A stretch of DNA of 64,000 nucleotides from Streptomyces sp. ALI-76-A (GTDB lineage: Bacteria > Actinomycetota > Actinomycetes > Streptomycetales > Streptomycetaceae), in the NCBI RefSeq assembly GCF_030287445.1, contig NZ_JASVWB010000002.1, positions 1,426,001-1,490,000 on the forward strand. Direction: 5' to 3'. The notes under the pieces are model-generated. The model was not told the DNA's origin, searched no databases, and saw only the letters and a program-made list of their open reading frames with translations. Position numbers and translations under genes: made by a program. Shown piece after piece: positions 7,945 through 15,987 of the stretch; position 1 is the first letter of the stretch, and the number at the start of each line of letters is the position of its first letter.

Positions 7945-9183
7945 TCAGGACAGCGCGCCCAGCGGATCGTCCAGGACCGGCTGCCAGGCCAGTTCCGCCG
8001 CGCCGACCAGGCTGTTGTGGTCGAGGGTGCACGGCAGGATGGGGACGCCGCCGCTCTGCCCCCACAGGCTCCGGTCGGCGACGACCGCGCGCAGCCGGCC
8101 CGGGTCCGCGTCGAGCAGGGTGCGGTGCAGGCCGCCGAGGATGATGCGGTCCGGGTTGAGGATGTTCACCAGTCCCGCGAGGCCGAGGCCGAGCCGGTCG
8201 ATGAGGGCCCCGGCGGCCGCCCGGACGGACGGGTCGGCGTAGTGGTCGAGGATCAGGTCGTTGGCCTGCTGGAGCAGGGAGACCTCCGGACCCGGGTCGC
8301 GGCCGGCGGCCGTGAGGAAGGCCAGCGGGTCCGCCTCGACGTCCAGACAGCCGCGGCTGCCGCAGTGGCAGGGTCGGCCCTCGGGGTGGACGGTGAGGTG
8401 ACCGACTTCCAGCGCCAGGCCCGAACTGCCGGTGTGCAGGCGCCCGTCGAGCACCAGCGCCCCGCCCACGCCCCGGTGTCCGGTGGCCACGCACAGCAGG
8501 TCCCGGGCGCCGCGGCCCGCGCCGTGCCGGTGCTCGGCGAGCGCCATGAGGTTGACGTCGTTGCCCGCGAACGCCGGTCCGGTGATGCCGGCCGCGCGCA
8601 CGCACTCCTCGAAGATGCGGCGCACCGGGGCGCCCACCGGCCAGGCCAGGTGCAGCGGGTTCAGCGCGAGCCCGTCCGGTTCGGCGACCGCGGACGGCAC
8701 GGCGAGGCCGGCGCCGACGCATCGGCGTCCGGTGGTACGCAGCAGTTCCGCCCCGGCTTCCACGACCGACACCAGGACCTTTGCCGGGTCGGCGTCCACC
8801 GTCTCGCAGCCGGGGGCGGTGGCGACGATCCGGCCGCCCAGCCCCACCAGGGCCGCCCGGAACCCGTCGGCGTGCACCTGCGCCGCGAGGACGACGGGCC
8901 CGCCCTCGGCGACCGCGAGCCGGTGCGAGGGCCGCCCCTGGGAGCCGGCCGCCGCGCCGGGCCGGGCGTCCACCCGGATCAGCCCGAGCGCCTCCAGTTC
9001 GGCGGCGACCGCGCCCGCCGTGGCCCGGGTCACGCCCAGCTCGGCGGTGAGCACGGCGCGGGTCGGGGCGCGTCCGGTGTGCACGAGTTCCAGGGCGGGA
9101 CCGAGCGCACCCCGCCCCCGGTCCAACCGTGCCCTGGACGTGGTCCCTTCCCCCGCCGTCCGGGGGTCCGCCTTCCCGCTCAT
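7945..9183 (-). CDS. ROK family transcriptional regulator (NagC/XylR type)
   Basis: A 412-residue repressor. After a low-complexity N-terminus there is a winged helix at about residues 27-70 (TRAVLTAELGVTRATAGAV), then a ROK domain. The zinc-site pattern GRPCHCGSRGCL with its upstream EVGHLTVH is present. The kinase-type N-terminal DIGGTK is replaced by a GLGGR-type sequence, so it is a sensor rather than a sugar kinase. The isomerase gene follows 34 bases after its stop, suggesting that it regulates this pair in response to a sugar or sugar phosphate. The start has no strong ribosome site, so it could be leaderless. Confidence 0.9.
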   Translation of the reverse strand: MSGKADPRTAGEGTTSRARLDRGRGALGPALELVHTGRAPTRAVLTAELGVTRATAGAVAAELEALGLIRVDARPGAAAGSQGRPSHRLAVAEGGPVVLAAQVHADGFRAALVGLGGRIVATAPGCETVDADPAKVLVSVVEAGAELLRTTGRRCVGAGLAVPSAVAEPDGLALNPLHLAWPVGAPVRRIFEECVRAAGITGPAFAGNDVNLMALAEHRHGAGRGARDLLCVATGHRGVGGALVLDGRLHTGSSGLALEVGHLTVHPEGRPCHCGSRGCLDVEADPLAFLTAAGRDPGPEVSLLQQANDLILDHYADPSVRAAAGALIDRLGLGLAGLVNILNPDRIILGGLHRTLLDADPGRLRAVVADRSLWGQSGGVPILPCTLDHNSLVGAAELAWQPVLDDPLGALS

Positions 9184-9219
9184 GGAGGCGAGTCTCCCAT
9201 GATCCGCGGATGCGCCGGC

Positions 9220-9870
9220 CTACAGGCCACTGACCCGGAGCGTGATGTTCAGGCGCCCTGTCAGCCCCGACTCCGGCGGCGCGCTGCCCGCGTGCACCCG
9301 CGGTACGCCGTGGAACGCGAGCCGGGACGGACCGCCGAAGACGAACAGGTCACCGCTGCGCAGTTCCACGTCGGTGTACGGCCGGGTACGGGTCTCGGTG
9401 TTGCCGAAGCGGAAGACGCAGGTGTCGCCGAGGCTCAGGGACACCACCGGGGCGTCCGACTTCTCGTCGCTGTCGCGGTGCATGCCCATGCGGGCGTCGC
9501 CGTCGTAGTAGTTGATCAGCGCGATGTCGTACCCGGCGGTCGCGGCCCACGCCGGACCGAGCGCGTCGCTCACCGCGCGGCGGCCCAGCTCCCCCAGCCA
9601 GCTCGGGAACGGTTTCACCGGGGCGCCGTCACCGTCGACGACCGTGCGGGCGTAGGCGTACGGATGCCAGTGCCAGCCCAGGCAGACCTGGCGGGCGGTC
9701 ATCGTGCCGCCGCCGGGGGTGCGGACCGTGCGCAACCCGGCCGGCGGGCGGGACCACTCCCGGCAGGCCTGCACCAGGTCGCGCTGGCGGGCCGGGTCCA
9801 GCCAGTCCGGGACGTGCACCGCGCCCGGCGCCACCTCCGTCCGCTCCCGGGGGAACAGTTCGGTGTCCAT
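9220..9870 (-). CDS. AlkB-type Fe(II)/2-oxoglutarate dioxygenase
   Basis: A 216-residue cytosolic enzyme that, in this family, oxidatively removes alkyl lesions such as 1-methyladenine and 3-methylcytosine from DNA or RNA. The metal triad is visible as H131 and D133 (MGMHRDSDE) and H187 (LAFHGVPRV). The 2-oxoglutarate-binding arginine and the RLNITLR motif lie at 206-212. NYYDGDARMG is the usual substrate-loop stretch. ATG 9870 (MDTELFPRERTEVAPGAV) fits family N-termini; an ATG three codons upstream also exists. It stands alone and diverges from the methyltransferase gene. Confidence 0.93.
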   Translation of the reverse strand: MDTELFPRERTEVAPGAVHVPDWLDPARQRDLVQACREWSRPPAGLRTVRTPGGGTMTARQVCLGWHWHPYAYARTVVDGDGAPVKPFPSWLGELGRRAVSDALGPAWAATAGYDIALINYYDGDARMGMHRDSDEKSDAPVVSLSLGDTCVFRFGNTETRTRPYTDVELRSGDLFVFGGPSRLAFHGVPRVHAGSAPPESGLTGRLNITLRVSGL

Positions 9871-9926
9871 GGCCTCCATCCTGCCCGACCGGTCGTAAGC
9901 CGCGCCTCGGCTAGCCTTGACGCACG

Positions 9927-11069
9927 ATGGACGACCGTATGACGACTCCCTGGGGCGAGCTGGCGCTGTCCCGTTTCCCCGAGGACCCGCGTGACCGGCT
10001 GCGTGCCTGGGACGCCTCCGACGAGTACCTGCTCCGGCATCTCGCGGACGAGAAGGTCCCCCTGTCCGGCACCGTGGTGGTGGTCGGCGACCGCTGGGGC
10101 GCGCTGGCCACGGCGCTCGCGGCACACCGGCCGACGCAGATCACCGACTCGTACCTCACCCAGGAGGCGACCCGGGCCAACCTCGCCCGCAACGGCGTCG
10201 AGCCCGGCGCGGTGGACCTGCTGACCACGCGGGACACCCCGCCCGCCCGCGTCGACGTCCTCCTGGTCAGGGTGCCCAAGAGCCTCGCGCTCCTGGAGGA
10301 CCAGCTGCTGCGGCTGGCGCCCGCGGTGCACGCGGACACGGTCGTCGTCGGCACCGGAATGGTGAAGGACATCCACACCTCGACGCTCCGGCTGTTCGAG
10401 CGGATCCTCGGGCCGACCCGGACCTCGCTCGCCGAGCGGAAGGCCCGGCTCGTCCTCTGCGCGCCCGAGCCGGCACCGGAACGGGCCGACAGCCCCTGGC
10501 CGTACAGCTATGACCTGCCCGACGGCGTCGGGCAGGTCTCGGGGCGCCCGGTCGTCAATCACGCGGGCGTCTTCTGCGCCGACCGGCTCGACATCGGCAC
10601 CCGGTTCTTCCTCCGGCACCTGCCGGACACGAAGGGCACGCGGGTGGTGGACCTCGGGTGCGGCAACGGCGTGGTGGGTACGGCGGTGGCGCTGGCCGAC
10701 CCCGGGGCCGAGGTGCTGTTCGTGGACGAGTCGTTCCAGGCCGTGGCCTCGGCGGAGGCGACGTACCGGGCGAACGGCGCGCCCGGGCACGCCGAGTTCC
10801 GGGTCGGGGACGGGCTGGCCGGGGTACCGGCCGGGAGCGTCGACCTCGTGCTCGTCAATCCGCCGTTCCACTCGCACCAGGCGACGACCGACGCGACGGC
10901 GTGGCGGATGTTCACCGGCGCCAAGCGGGCGCTGCGTCCCGGCGGCGAGCTGTGGGTGATCGGCAACCGGCACCTCGGGTACCACCTGAAGCTGCGGCGC
11001 CTGTTCGGCAACAGCCGGCTGGTCGCCAGTGACCCGAAGTTCGTGGTGCTGAGCGCCGTCAAGAGGTAG
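9927..11069 (+). CDS. RlmG/RsmC-type 16S/23S rRNA (guanine-N2) methyltransferase
   Basis: A 380-residue SAM-dependent methyltransferase with the two-domain layout of RlmG/RsmC. The N-terminal half is a degenerate Rossmann domain lacking the NPPF motif; the catalytic C-terminal half has motif I VDLGCGNGVVG at ~240-250 and NPPFH at ~311-315, typical of amino-group methylation. RlmG modifies 23S G1835 and RsmC 16S G1207 in E. coli; the similarity looks closer to RlmG, but I cannot settle it. TAGCCT at 9912-9917 is a good -10 box ending nine bases before the ATG, so the mRNA is probably leaderless. That favours the start at 9927 over the ATG at 9939. Confidence 0.88.
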   Translation: MDDRMTTPWGELALSRFPEDPRDRLRAWDASDEYLLRHLADEKVPLSGTVVVVGDRWGALATALAAHRPTQITDSYLTQEATRANLARNGVEPGAVDLLTTRDTPPARVDVLLVRVPKSLALLEDQLLRLAPAVHADTVVVGTGMVKDIHTSTLRLFERILGPTRTSLAERKARLVLCAPEPAPERADSPWPYSYDLPDGVGQVSGRPVVNHAGVFCADRLDIGTRFFLRHLPDTKGTRVVDLGCGNGVVGTAVALADPGAEVLFVDESFQAVASAEATYRANGAPGHAEFRVGDGLAGVPAGSVDLVLVNPPFHSHQATTDATAWRMFTGAKRALRPGGELWVIGNRHLGYHLKLRRLFGNSRLVASDPKFVVLSAVKR

Positions 11070-11085
11070 CCGGGTGCCCTGCGGG

Positions 11086-11133
11086 TGCCGCGGCGGTCAT
11101 GGCGACTGCGGATGCCGCGGCGGTCATGGCGAC
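11086..11133. repeat. Short direct repeat between two genes
   Basis: TGCCGCGGCGGTCATGGCGA occurs at 11086-11105 and again at 11113-11132, a period of 27 bases. It lies between the methyltransferase stop and the GH15 start and can be read as a repetitive peptide in one frame, but this frame has no family support. A minor tandem duplication. Confidence 0.7.
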
Positions 11134-11236
11134 GTCAAGGGTACCGTCGCGGTCCAGCGCCGTTATGGCCCCGCGCTATCCCGTGCCGCCTAAGCTGAGG
11201 CTGAGGCCGAGGGGCGTGCCGGGCATGGAGGCTGCG

Positions 11237-13087
11237 ATGGATGGACCACCGACCACACCGACCGCACAGGACGGGTCCGGGAGCGGGAGCGGGCGTTACC
11301 TGCCGATCGCCGAGCACGGTCTGATCGGCGACCTGCGCAGCGTGGCCCTGGTGGGCACCGACGGCACGATCGACTGGTACTGCTGCCCGTCGTTCGACGC
11401 CCCGAGCGTCTTCGCCTCGATCCTGGACGCGGACAAGGGCGGCTCCTTCGAGCTGGCGGCGACCGTGCCGGCCACGACCAAGCAGTTCTACTTCCCCGAC
11501 ACCAACGTGCTGATCACCCGGTTCTTCACCGAGGACGGTGTCGGCGAGGTGCAGGACTTCATGCCGGTCGACGGGGCCGCGGTGGAGACCGAACGCCACC
11601 GGCTGATCCGGCGGGTGCTGTGCGTACGCGGTTCCATCCCGTTCCGTACCCGCGTGGCGCCGCGTTTCGACTACGGCAGTGAGCCGCACACCGTGCGCAT
11701 GGCCGGTGACGTCGCGGTGTTCGAGTCCGCCAAGCTGTCGTTGGGGCTGACCGCGACCGTGCCGCTGGAGGTCGACGGCCAGGACGCGTACGCCGACTTC
11801 AAGCTGGCCGAGGGCGAGTCGGCGGTGTTCGCGCTGGACCAGGTGGGCGGCGAGGTGACACCCCGCCGATGCGCGCGGACGGAGGCCGAGGAGCAGTTCA
11901 CCACCACGGTGGCGTACTGGCGGACCTGGCTGTCCCAGTCCAAGTACCGTGGCCGCTGGCGGGAGATGGTGCACCGTTCGGCCCTCACGCTGAAGCTGCT
12001 GACCTACGCGCCGACCGGCGCGATCGTGGCGGCGCCGACGACGAGCCTGCCCGAGCAGCTCGGCGGCGAGCGCAACTGGGACTACCGGTACGTGTGGGTG
12101 CGGGACGCCGCCTTCTGTGTGTACGCGCTGCTGCGGCTGGGCTTCACCGGTGAGGCCGAGGCGTTCATGAACTTCGTGACCCGGCACGTCAGTCCGGGTG
12201 ACGGCAAGCCGTCGGGCCCGCTCCAGATCATGTACGGCATCGACGGCCGCACCGATCTGACGGAGCGTGAACTCGACCATCTGGAGGGGCACCGGGCCTC
12301 CGCGCCGGTGCGGATCGGCAACGCGGCGGCCGAGCAGCTCCAGCTCGACATCTACGGCGCGCTGATCGACTCGATCTACCTCTACGACAAATGGGCCAAG
12401 CCCATCTCCAGCAGCCAGTGGGACGACGTGTGCGCGCTGGTGGACTGGGTGTGCGAGAACTGGGACCAGCCCGACGAGGGCATCTGGGAGACCCGCGGGG
12501 GCCGCAAGAACTTCCTGTACTCGCGGCTGATGTGCTGGGTGGCGATCGAGCGCGGGATCCGGATGGCCAACCGTCGCGGGCTGCCCGCCGACCTGAACCG
12601 CTGGCGGGAGTGCCGCGACACCATCTACCGGCGGATCATGAGCCGGGGCTGGTCGGAGACGCGCCAGGCGTTCGTGCAGCACGAGGACGGTGACGTGCTC
12701 GACGCGGCGGTGCTGATGATGCCGCTGACGAAGTTCATCGCGCCCACCGACCCCAAGTGGCTGTCCACGCTGGACGCCCTCACCCACGACCTGGTGTCCG
12801 ACTCGCTGGTCTACCGCTACGACCCGCTGGAGAGTCCCGACGGGCTGCGCGGCGACGAGGGTACGTTCTCCATCTGCTCGTTCTGGTACGTCGAGGCCAT
12901 GGTGCACGCCGGGCGGATCGACGAGGCGCGGCTGGCGTTCGAGAAGATGCTCACCTACGCCAACCATCTCGGCCTGTACGCCGAGGAGATCAGCCACACC
13001 GGCGAGCAACAGGGCAACTTCCCGCAGGCGTTCACCCATCTCGCCCTGATCAGCGCGGCCTTCAACCTGGACCGTGCCCTCGGCTGA
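11237..13087 (+). CDS. Glycoside hydrolase family 15 protein (glucoamylase/trehalase-like)
   Basis: A 616-residue protein, probably cytosolic because no signal peptide is seen. The N-terminal beta domain (residues ~15-240: YLPIAEHGLIGDLRSVALVG, then IDWYCCPSFDAPSVF) is followed by an (alpha/alpha)6 barrel. Landmarks are RNWDYRYVWVRDA, the acid region DEGIWETRGG (~410-420) and the base region GEQQGNFPQAFTH (~588-600). Actinobacterial members of this length include trehalases and uncharacterised alpha-glucosidases; trehalase is a fair guess but not proven. ATG 11237 has GGAGG five bases upstream; an in-frame ATG four codons earlier is less well placed. It probably acts on storage or compatible-solute sugars. 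Confidence 0.9.
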   Translation: MDGPPTTPTAQDGSGSGSGRYLPIAEHGLIGDLRSVALVGTDGTIDWYCCPSFDAPSVFASILDADKGGSFELAATVPATTKQFYFPDTNVLITRFFTEDGVGEVQDFMPVDGAAVETERHRLIRRVLCVRGSIPFRTRVAPRFDYGSEPHTVRMAGDVAVFESAKLSLGLTATVPLEVDGQDAYADFKLAEGESAVFALDQVGGEVTPRRCARTEAEEQFTTTVAYWRTWLSQSKYRGRWREMVHRSALTLKLLTYAPTGAIVAAPTTSLPEQLGGERNWDYRYVWVRDAAFCVYALLRLGFTGEAEAFMNFVTRHVSPGDGKPSGPLQIMYGIDGRTDLTERELDHLEGHRASAPVRIGNAAAEQLQLDIYGALIDSIYLYDKWAKPISSSQWDDVCALVDWVCENWDQPDEGIWETRGGRKNFLYSRLMCWVAIERGIRMANRRGLPADLNRWRECRDTIYRRIMSRGWSETRQAFVQHEDGDVLDAAVLMMPLTKFIAPTDPKWLSTLDALTHDLVSDSLVYRYDPLESPDGLRGDEGTFSICSFWYVEAMVHAGRIDEARLAFEKMLTYANHLGLYAEEISHTGEQQGNFPQAFTHLALISAAFNLDRALG

Positions 13088-13168
13088 GGACCGAGGACCG
13101 AGGACCGGTTGCGAAATCCCGCGCGGGCGGATGCGGGAACGGAGGGCCACCGCCGCTCGGACAGCGCT

Positions 13169-13200
13169 TGGGCGGGTCGCCTCAAGGGCGCGCCCGCCCA
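13169..13200. terminator. Hairpin terminator between convergent genes
   Basis: TGGGCGGG (13169-13176) pairs with CCCGCCCA (13193-13200), with an inner CGCC/GGCG stem around a short loop. It lies between the GH15 stop at 13087 and the convergent stop at 13205, so it can serve both. No T-run, as usual in this genus. Just upstream (about 13084-13108) GAGGACCG is repeated three times. Confidence 0.6.
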
Positions 13201-13204
13201 GGTC

Positions 13205-14233
13205 TCAGTGCCCGTGACCGTCGGAGGTGGCGTGACCGTCCGAGGACTCCGGGGCGTCCGAGCCCGTTCCGGCGCCGGTGGGCGTGCCGGCGTCCGGGCG
13301 CTCGCCCGGCTCCGCGCGCTCCTCCCCCGCCGCCGCGCCGGCCCGCACGGTGAACGCCGCGGTGCGGACCTTCCCCGCGTGCTTGAAGTCGAGGAAGAGC
13401 CGGTAGGTGCCGGTGCTCGGTGCCGTGGCCGTGAAGGAGACGGCCGGGCCGGGCTCGGTCCGGCCGTCGCCGGGTTCGCCGTTCGGGTGGACGTGCAGGT
13501 ACGCGAGGTCTCCGGAGCGCAGGGCCACCAGGTGGCCGTAGGCGCCGAGGTAGGGCTGGAGGTCGGTGACGGGCTTGCCGGCGCGGGAGACCGTCAGCGT
13601 GAGTTCGCCGGCCGCGCCGGGGCGCAGGGCACCGTCGAGCTCGACCTCGTAGCCGTGCACCCGCGCGGTGGTGTCCGGCTCGGGGAGGCTCCGGGGCGCG
13701 TAGGGGCCGGAGGCCGCCAGGTCCGCGCCGAGGGTGAGGTTCGCGGCGTTCCCGCGCGCCGGGGTGAAGTCGGCGAAGACCCGGTAGCCACCCGCCCGGG
13801 GCAGGTCGACGGGGGTGCTCCAGGTGCCGTCGGCGGCTCGGACCGGGTGCAGGTGACGGTAGGTGACCAGGTCGCGTGAGGCCACGATGAGATGGAGTTC
13901 CTTGTCGTGTTCGCGCCTGTAGGCGGTGACGGCACGACCACTGTCGTCCCGGACGACGAAGCGCAGGTCCGCCCGGCGGCCGGCGGTGACCTGCGGGGTC
14001 CTGAGGTCGAGGGTGTAGCCGCCCTCGGAGATCTGCAGTCCGCCCGGCGGTCGCGCCTCGTGCCCCGTGTGGCCGCCGCCGTCCGGTGACGGTGACGCCT
14101 CGCCGTGGCTCTCGTGGCGCGCGGGCGCGGCGTCCTCGACGGCCGGGTCGAGGCTCTTGCCCACGCCGTAGGCCGTTCCGAACGTCGCCGCGAGTGCGGC
14201 GGCGAACGAGGTGATCTTCAGTCCAGTGTGCAT
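13205..14233 (-). CDS. Predicted secreted/membrane-anchored protein under copper (CsoR-type) boxes
   Basis: A 342-residue protein. An N-terminal hydrophobic segment (LKITSFAAALAATFGTAYGV) is followed by a His-rich stretch (RHESHGEASPS, GGHTGHEA), two similar Ig-like beta domains with conserved VTYRHLHPV and LAYLHVHPN loops, and a Ser/Pro tail ending HATSDGHGH. The His-rich loops and tail could bind metal. Upstream are two inverted repeats of the ATACCC-N-GGGTAT type, known from CsoR-controlled copper genes in Streptomyces. I infer an extracytoplasmic copper-handling protein. From memory, a similar protein in S. coelicolor lies beside copZ-copA; no copper ATPase or chaperone is present here. 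Confidence 0.75.
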   Translation of the reverse strand: MHTGLKITSFAAALAATFGTAYGVGKSLDPAVEDAAPARHESHGEASPSPDGGGHTGHEARPPGGLQISEGGYTLDLRTPQVTAGRRADLRFVVRDDSGRAVTAYRREHDKELHLIVASRDLVTYRHLHPVRAADGTWSTPVDLPRAGGYRVFADFTPARGNAANLTLGADLAASGPYAPRSLPEPDTTARVHGYEVELDGALRPGAAGELTLTVSRAGKPVTDLQPYLGAYGHLVALRSGDLAYLHVHPNGEPGDGRTEPGPAVSFTATAPSTGTYRLFLDFKHAGKVRTAAFTVRAGAAAGEERAEPGERPDAGTPTGAGTGSDAPESSDGHATSDGHGH

Positions 14234-14292
14234 GGCCGGCTCCTGGGCGGTCAGGGCCTCCGGCGTCCCTGTCGAGGCCTGTACACCCCACA

Positions 14293-14309
14293 ATACCCCT
14301 GGGGGGTAT
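14293..14309. promoter_or_regulatory. CsoR-type copper operator 1
   Basis: ATACCCCTGGGGGGTAT is an inverted repeat with perfect seven-base arms around TGG. It matches the form of actinobacterial CsoR boxes, where the Cu(I)-responsive repressor leaves DNA when copper rises. It is 60 bases upstream of the start of the His-rich secreted protein. No csoR gene is in the window, so the regulator must act in trans. Confidence 0.8.
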
Positions 14310-14339
14310 CCGGTCAAGTCTTCGGGTCGATCCCCCCAT

Positions 14340-14356
14340 ATACCGGGCCGGGGTAT
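14340..14356. promoter_or_regulatory. CsoR-type copper operator 2
   Basis: ATACCGGGCCGGGGTAT has ATACC/GGTAT arms, flanked by T and A to give TATACC/GGTATA. It lies 47 bases (start to start) upstream of operator 1. Two boxes in one promoter suggest tight copper control of the leftward gene. The phospholipase gene beyond it reads the same way and ends at 14453, so the boxes do not control it. Confidence 0.72.
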
Positions 14357-14403
14357 ACGCATCGACACCGGAAGGCGCGTCGAGCCGCGCCGGCAGCCGC
14401 CGT

Positions 14404-14439
14404 CCTGGAAGGTCCAGAGCCGTCCCGGGACCTTCCAGG
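14404..14439 (-). terminator. Terminator of the phospholipase gene
   Basis: CCTGGAAGGTCC (14404-14415) pairs perfectly with GGACCTTCCAGG (14428-14439) around a 12-base loop. It begins about 14 bases after the phospholipase stop on the minus strand and insulates the copper-box promoter from upstream transcription. Confidence 0.8.
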
Positions 14440-14452
14440 CTTCGCGGCTCGC

Positions 14453-14905
14453 TCAGCCGAAGGCCTTGACCGCCTGGTAGTAGGTCCACGCCGTGCTGTC
14501 GCAGGCCGTCCTCGTCCCGCCGGTGTAGCCGGCACACACGCGCTTGAGGTCCTCGTAGAAGGCACTGTCCAGGCGCGTCTTGTGGGTACTGAAGGTGCCC
14601 GCACCCTTGTAGTTGCGGTAGCCGAAGTCGTGGCGCGCGCAGGAGGTCGAGAAGGGGAAGCCGAACGGGTTGTCCGGCGAGGAGGAGCAGTGGTCGGTGG
14701 TCCAGTCGAACCCGTACGCGCCCCAGGCGGACTGGTTCGTACGGGCGGCGTTCCAGGCGCTGTAGCTCGACGCGCCGGTCTGAGTCCAGCTCGCGAGGAC
14801 CTGGGGCTTGTCGGCGGGCGCGGCCTCGGCGGTCGCGGCCGTACCGACGACGGCGGCCAGGGCCAGAGTCGAAGCGGCGAGAGCGGTGGCGAATCTGCGG
14901 TGCAT
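14453..14905 (-). CDS. Secreted prokaryotic phospholipase A2
   Basis: A 150-residue exported enzyme. Residues 1-28 are a classic signal peptide ending near TAEAAPA. The mature part carries the prokaryotic PLA2 core: DHCSSSPDNPFGFPF (calcium-binding region) followed by TSCARHDFGYRNYK, whose H-D pair is the catalytic dyad, plus two more cysteines (RVCAGY and TACDST) for disulfides. It hydrolyses the sn-2 ester of phospholipids and needs Ca2+. The length is normal. The GGAGGTGTGGG site before ATG 14905 favours this start over an in-frame ATG at 14953. It is monocistronic, with a strong terminator. Confidence 0.93.
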   Translation of the reverse strand: MHRRFATALAASTLALAAVVGTAATAEAAPADKPQVLASWTQTGASSYSAWNAARTNQSAWGAYGFDWTTDHCSSSPDNPFGFPFSTSCARHDFGYRNYKGAGTFSTHKTRLDSAFYEDLKRVCAGYTGGTRTACDSTAWTYYQAVKAFG

Positions 14906-15228
14906 CCCACACCTCCATGAGGCTGCGATCCGCTCCTCGGATCGCAGGTTCATGACAAGAGGATCGGCACCGCGACAGTGTTCTCACTCGGCTCGCACTC
15001 GAATGGCCCATCGACTCTGGGGCATGACAGAAGATCGGACGGTGAAACAGGACGCGGCCCGGCACGACCGACCGGCGGCTCAACCAGCGTGCGGGGTAAG
15101 CCGGTTGGCGGGTCGAGTCGGACAGCCAGTCAGACGGTCGGGCGGTTGGTCAGTTGGGCAGCTTCCTCGGAATTCTGACGGCCCCCTGAGCCTCCTGGTT
15201 GCCCTGACTGCCGACTGGGATACCCCTG
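14906..15228. other. Intergenic region without recognised genes
   Basis: A 323-base gap between the phospholipase start and the cupin gene end, both on the minus strand. It holds the phospholipase promoter but no recognisable protein. The segment 15095-15170 is rich in short imperfect repeats of GTCGGNCAGTC and GGTCAGTTGGG character. The short open frames here have no family support. Confidence 0.5.
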
Positions 15229-15987
15229 TCACGCGCCCCGGTACGGCAGCGTCGTCCCCGGCAGGCTGTACTCGTCCCGCCTGCCGCACATCCCGAAGCC
15301 GCCCAGCCGGGTGGGGGCCGCCTCGTACGCCGTCGCCTCGCCGAGGTGGGCCGGGTCGCCGTCGGCCAGCGCGTCCAGCTGGGCGCCGGTGCGTTCGGCG
15401 GTGGCCAGCGCGCCGGCCCGCCACAGCTCGCGCCAGGTGGGCACCTTGGCGCGTACCAGCCGGGCGGCGGCCCGCTGGAACTCCAGGTACGGGCCGTTGT
15501 CGCCGGCGACCAGAGCCTCGCGCAGGACGAGGTAGCCCTCGACGGCGAGGTCCCGGCGCCGGCGAGCCGCCGCCGCCGCGTCCTTGCCCGTGCCGGGCGG
15601 GAGGGCCGCCGCCGCCGCGTACGTGTCGGGGTCGGCGAGCACCTCGGCCGGGAAGGTGAAGACGGCGTCCCCGGCCTCGGGCAGGCCGCTGTTCTGCATC
15701 AGCACCGTGATCCGCAGGTCGCCGCCCTGCACCATGCGGTGCACCGTCCCCGGGGTGAACCATGCGACCGAGCCCGCCTCCAGGGGGATGTCCCGGTAGC
15801 CGTCGGGGCTCAGCGTCTGCACCGCGCCCCGGCCGCCGGTGACGACGTACGCCTCCGTGCACACCAGGTGCAGGTGCGGGCTGCCGCCGCACACGCCGTC
15901 GGCGGCCTCCCAGTCGTAGGCGCTCAGGTGGGAGAGGCCGACGGCGCCGGGCAGCGGATGCGGGAGGGCCGGCCCGGGCTCGCTCAC
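15229..15987 (-). CDS. Cupin-domain protein, last gene of the sugar operon
   Basis: A 252-residue cytosolic protein. Residues ~15-120 form a cupin: SPHLHLVCTEAYVVTGG supplies the H-x-H-x5-E metal motif and the later WFTPGTVHRM the last His. The remaining half is helical with no recognised domain. Some cupins are sugar isomerases or epimerases and some are sensors; which applies here is open. The start GTG overlaps the stop of the PmoA-like gene (GTGA), so it is translationally coupled as the third gene after an oxidoreductase and a PmoA-like protein. A role in the same sugar catabolic module is inferred. Confidence 0.85.
   Translation of the reverse strand: MSEPGPALPHPLPGAVGLSHLSAYDWEAADGVCGGSPHLHLVCTEAYVVTGGRGAVQTLSPDGYRDIPLEAGSVAWFTPGTVHRMVQGGDLRITVLMQNSGLPEAGDAVFTFPAEVLADPDTYAAAAALPPGTGKDAAAAARRRRDLAVEGYLVLREALVAGDNGPYLEFQRAAARLVRAKVPTWRELWRAGALATAERTGAQLDALADGDPAHLGEATAYEAAPTRLGGFGMCGRRDEYSLPGTTLPYRGA

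Noticed and set aside
7945..9183. Sugar kinase activity for the ROK protein at 7.9-9.2 kb
   Set aside because: It has an N-terminal winged helix and lacks the DIGGTK phosphate-binding motif that the kinase at 43.5 kb has.
8017..9942. 641-codon plus-strand open frame opposite the ROK regulator and AlkB genes
   Set aside because: Shadow frame; the two minus-strand genes have complete motifs and sensible starts.
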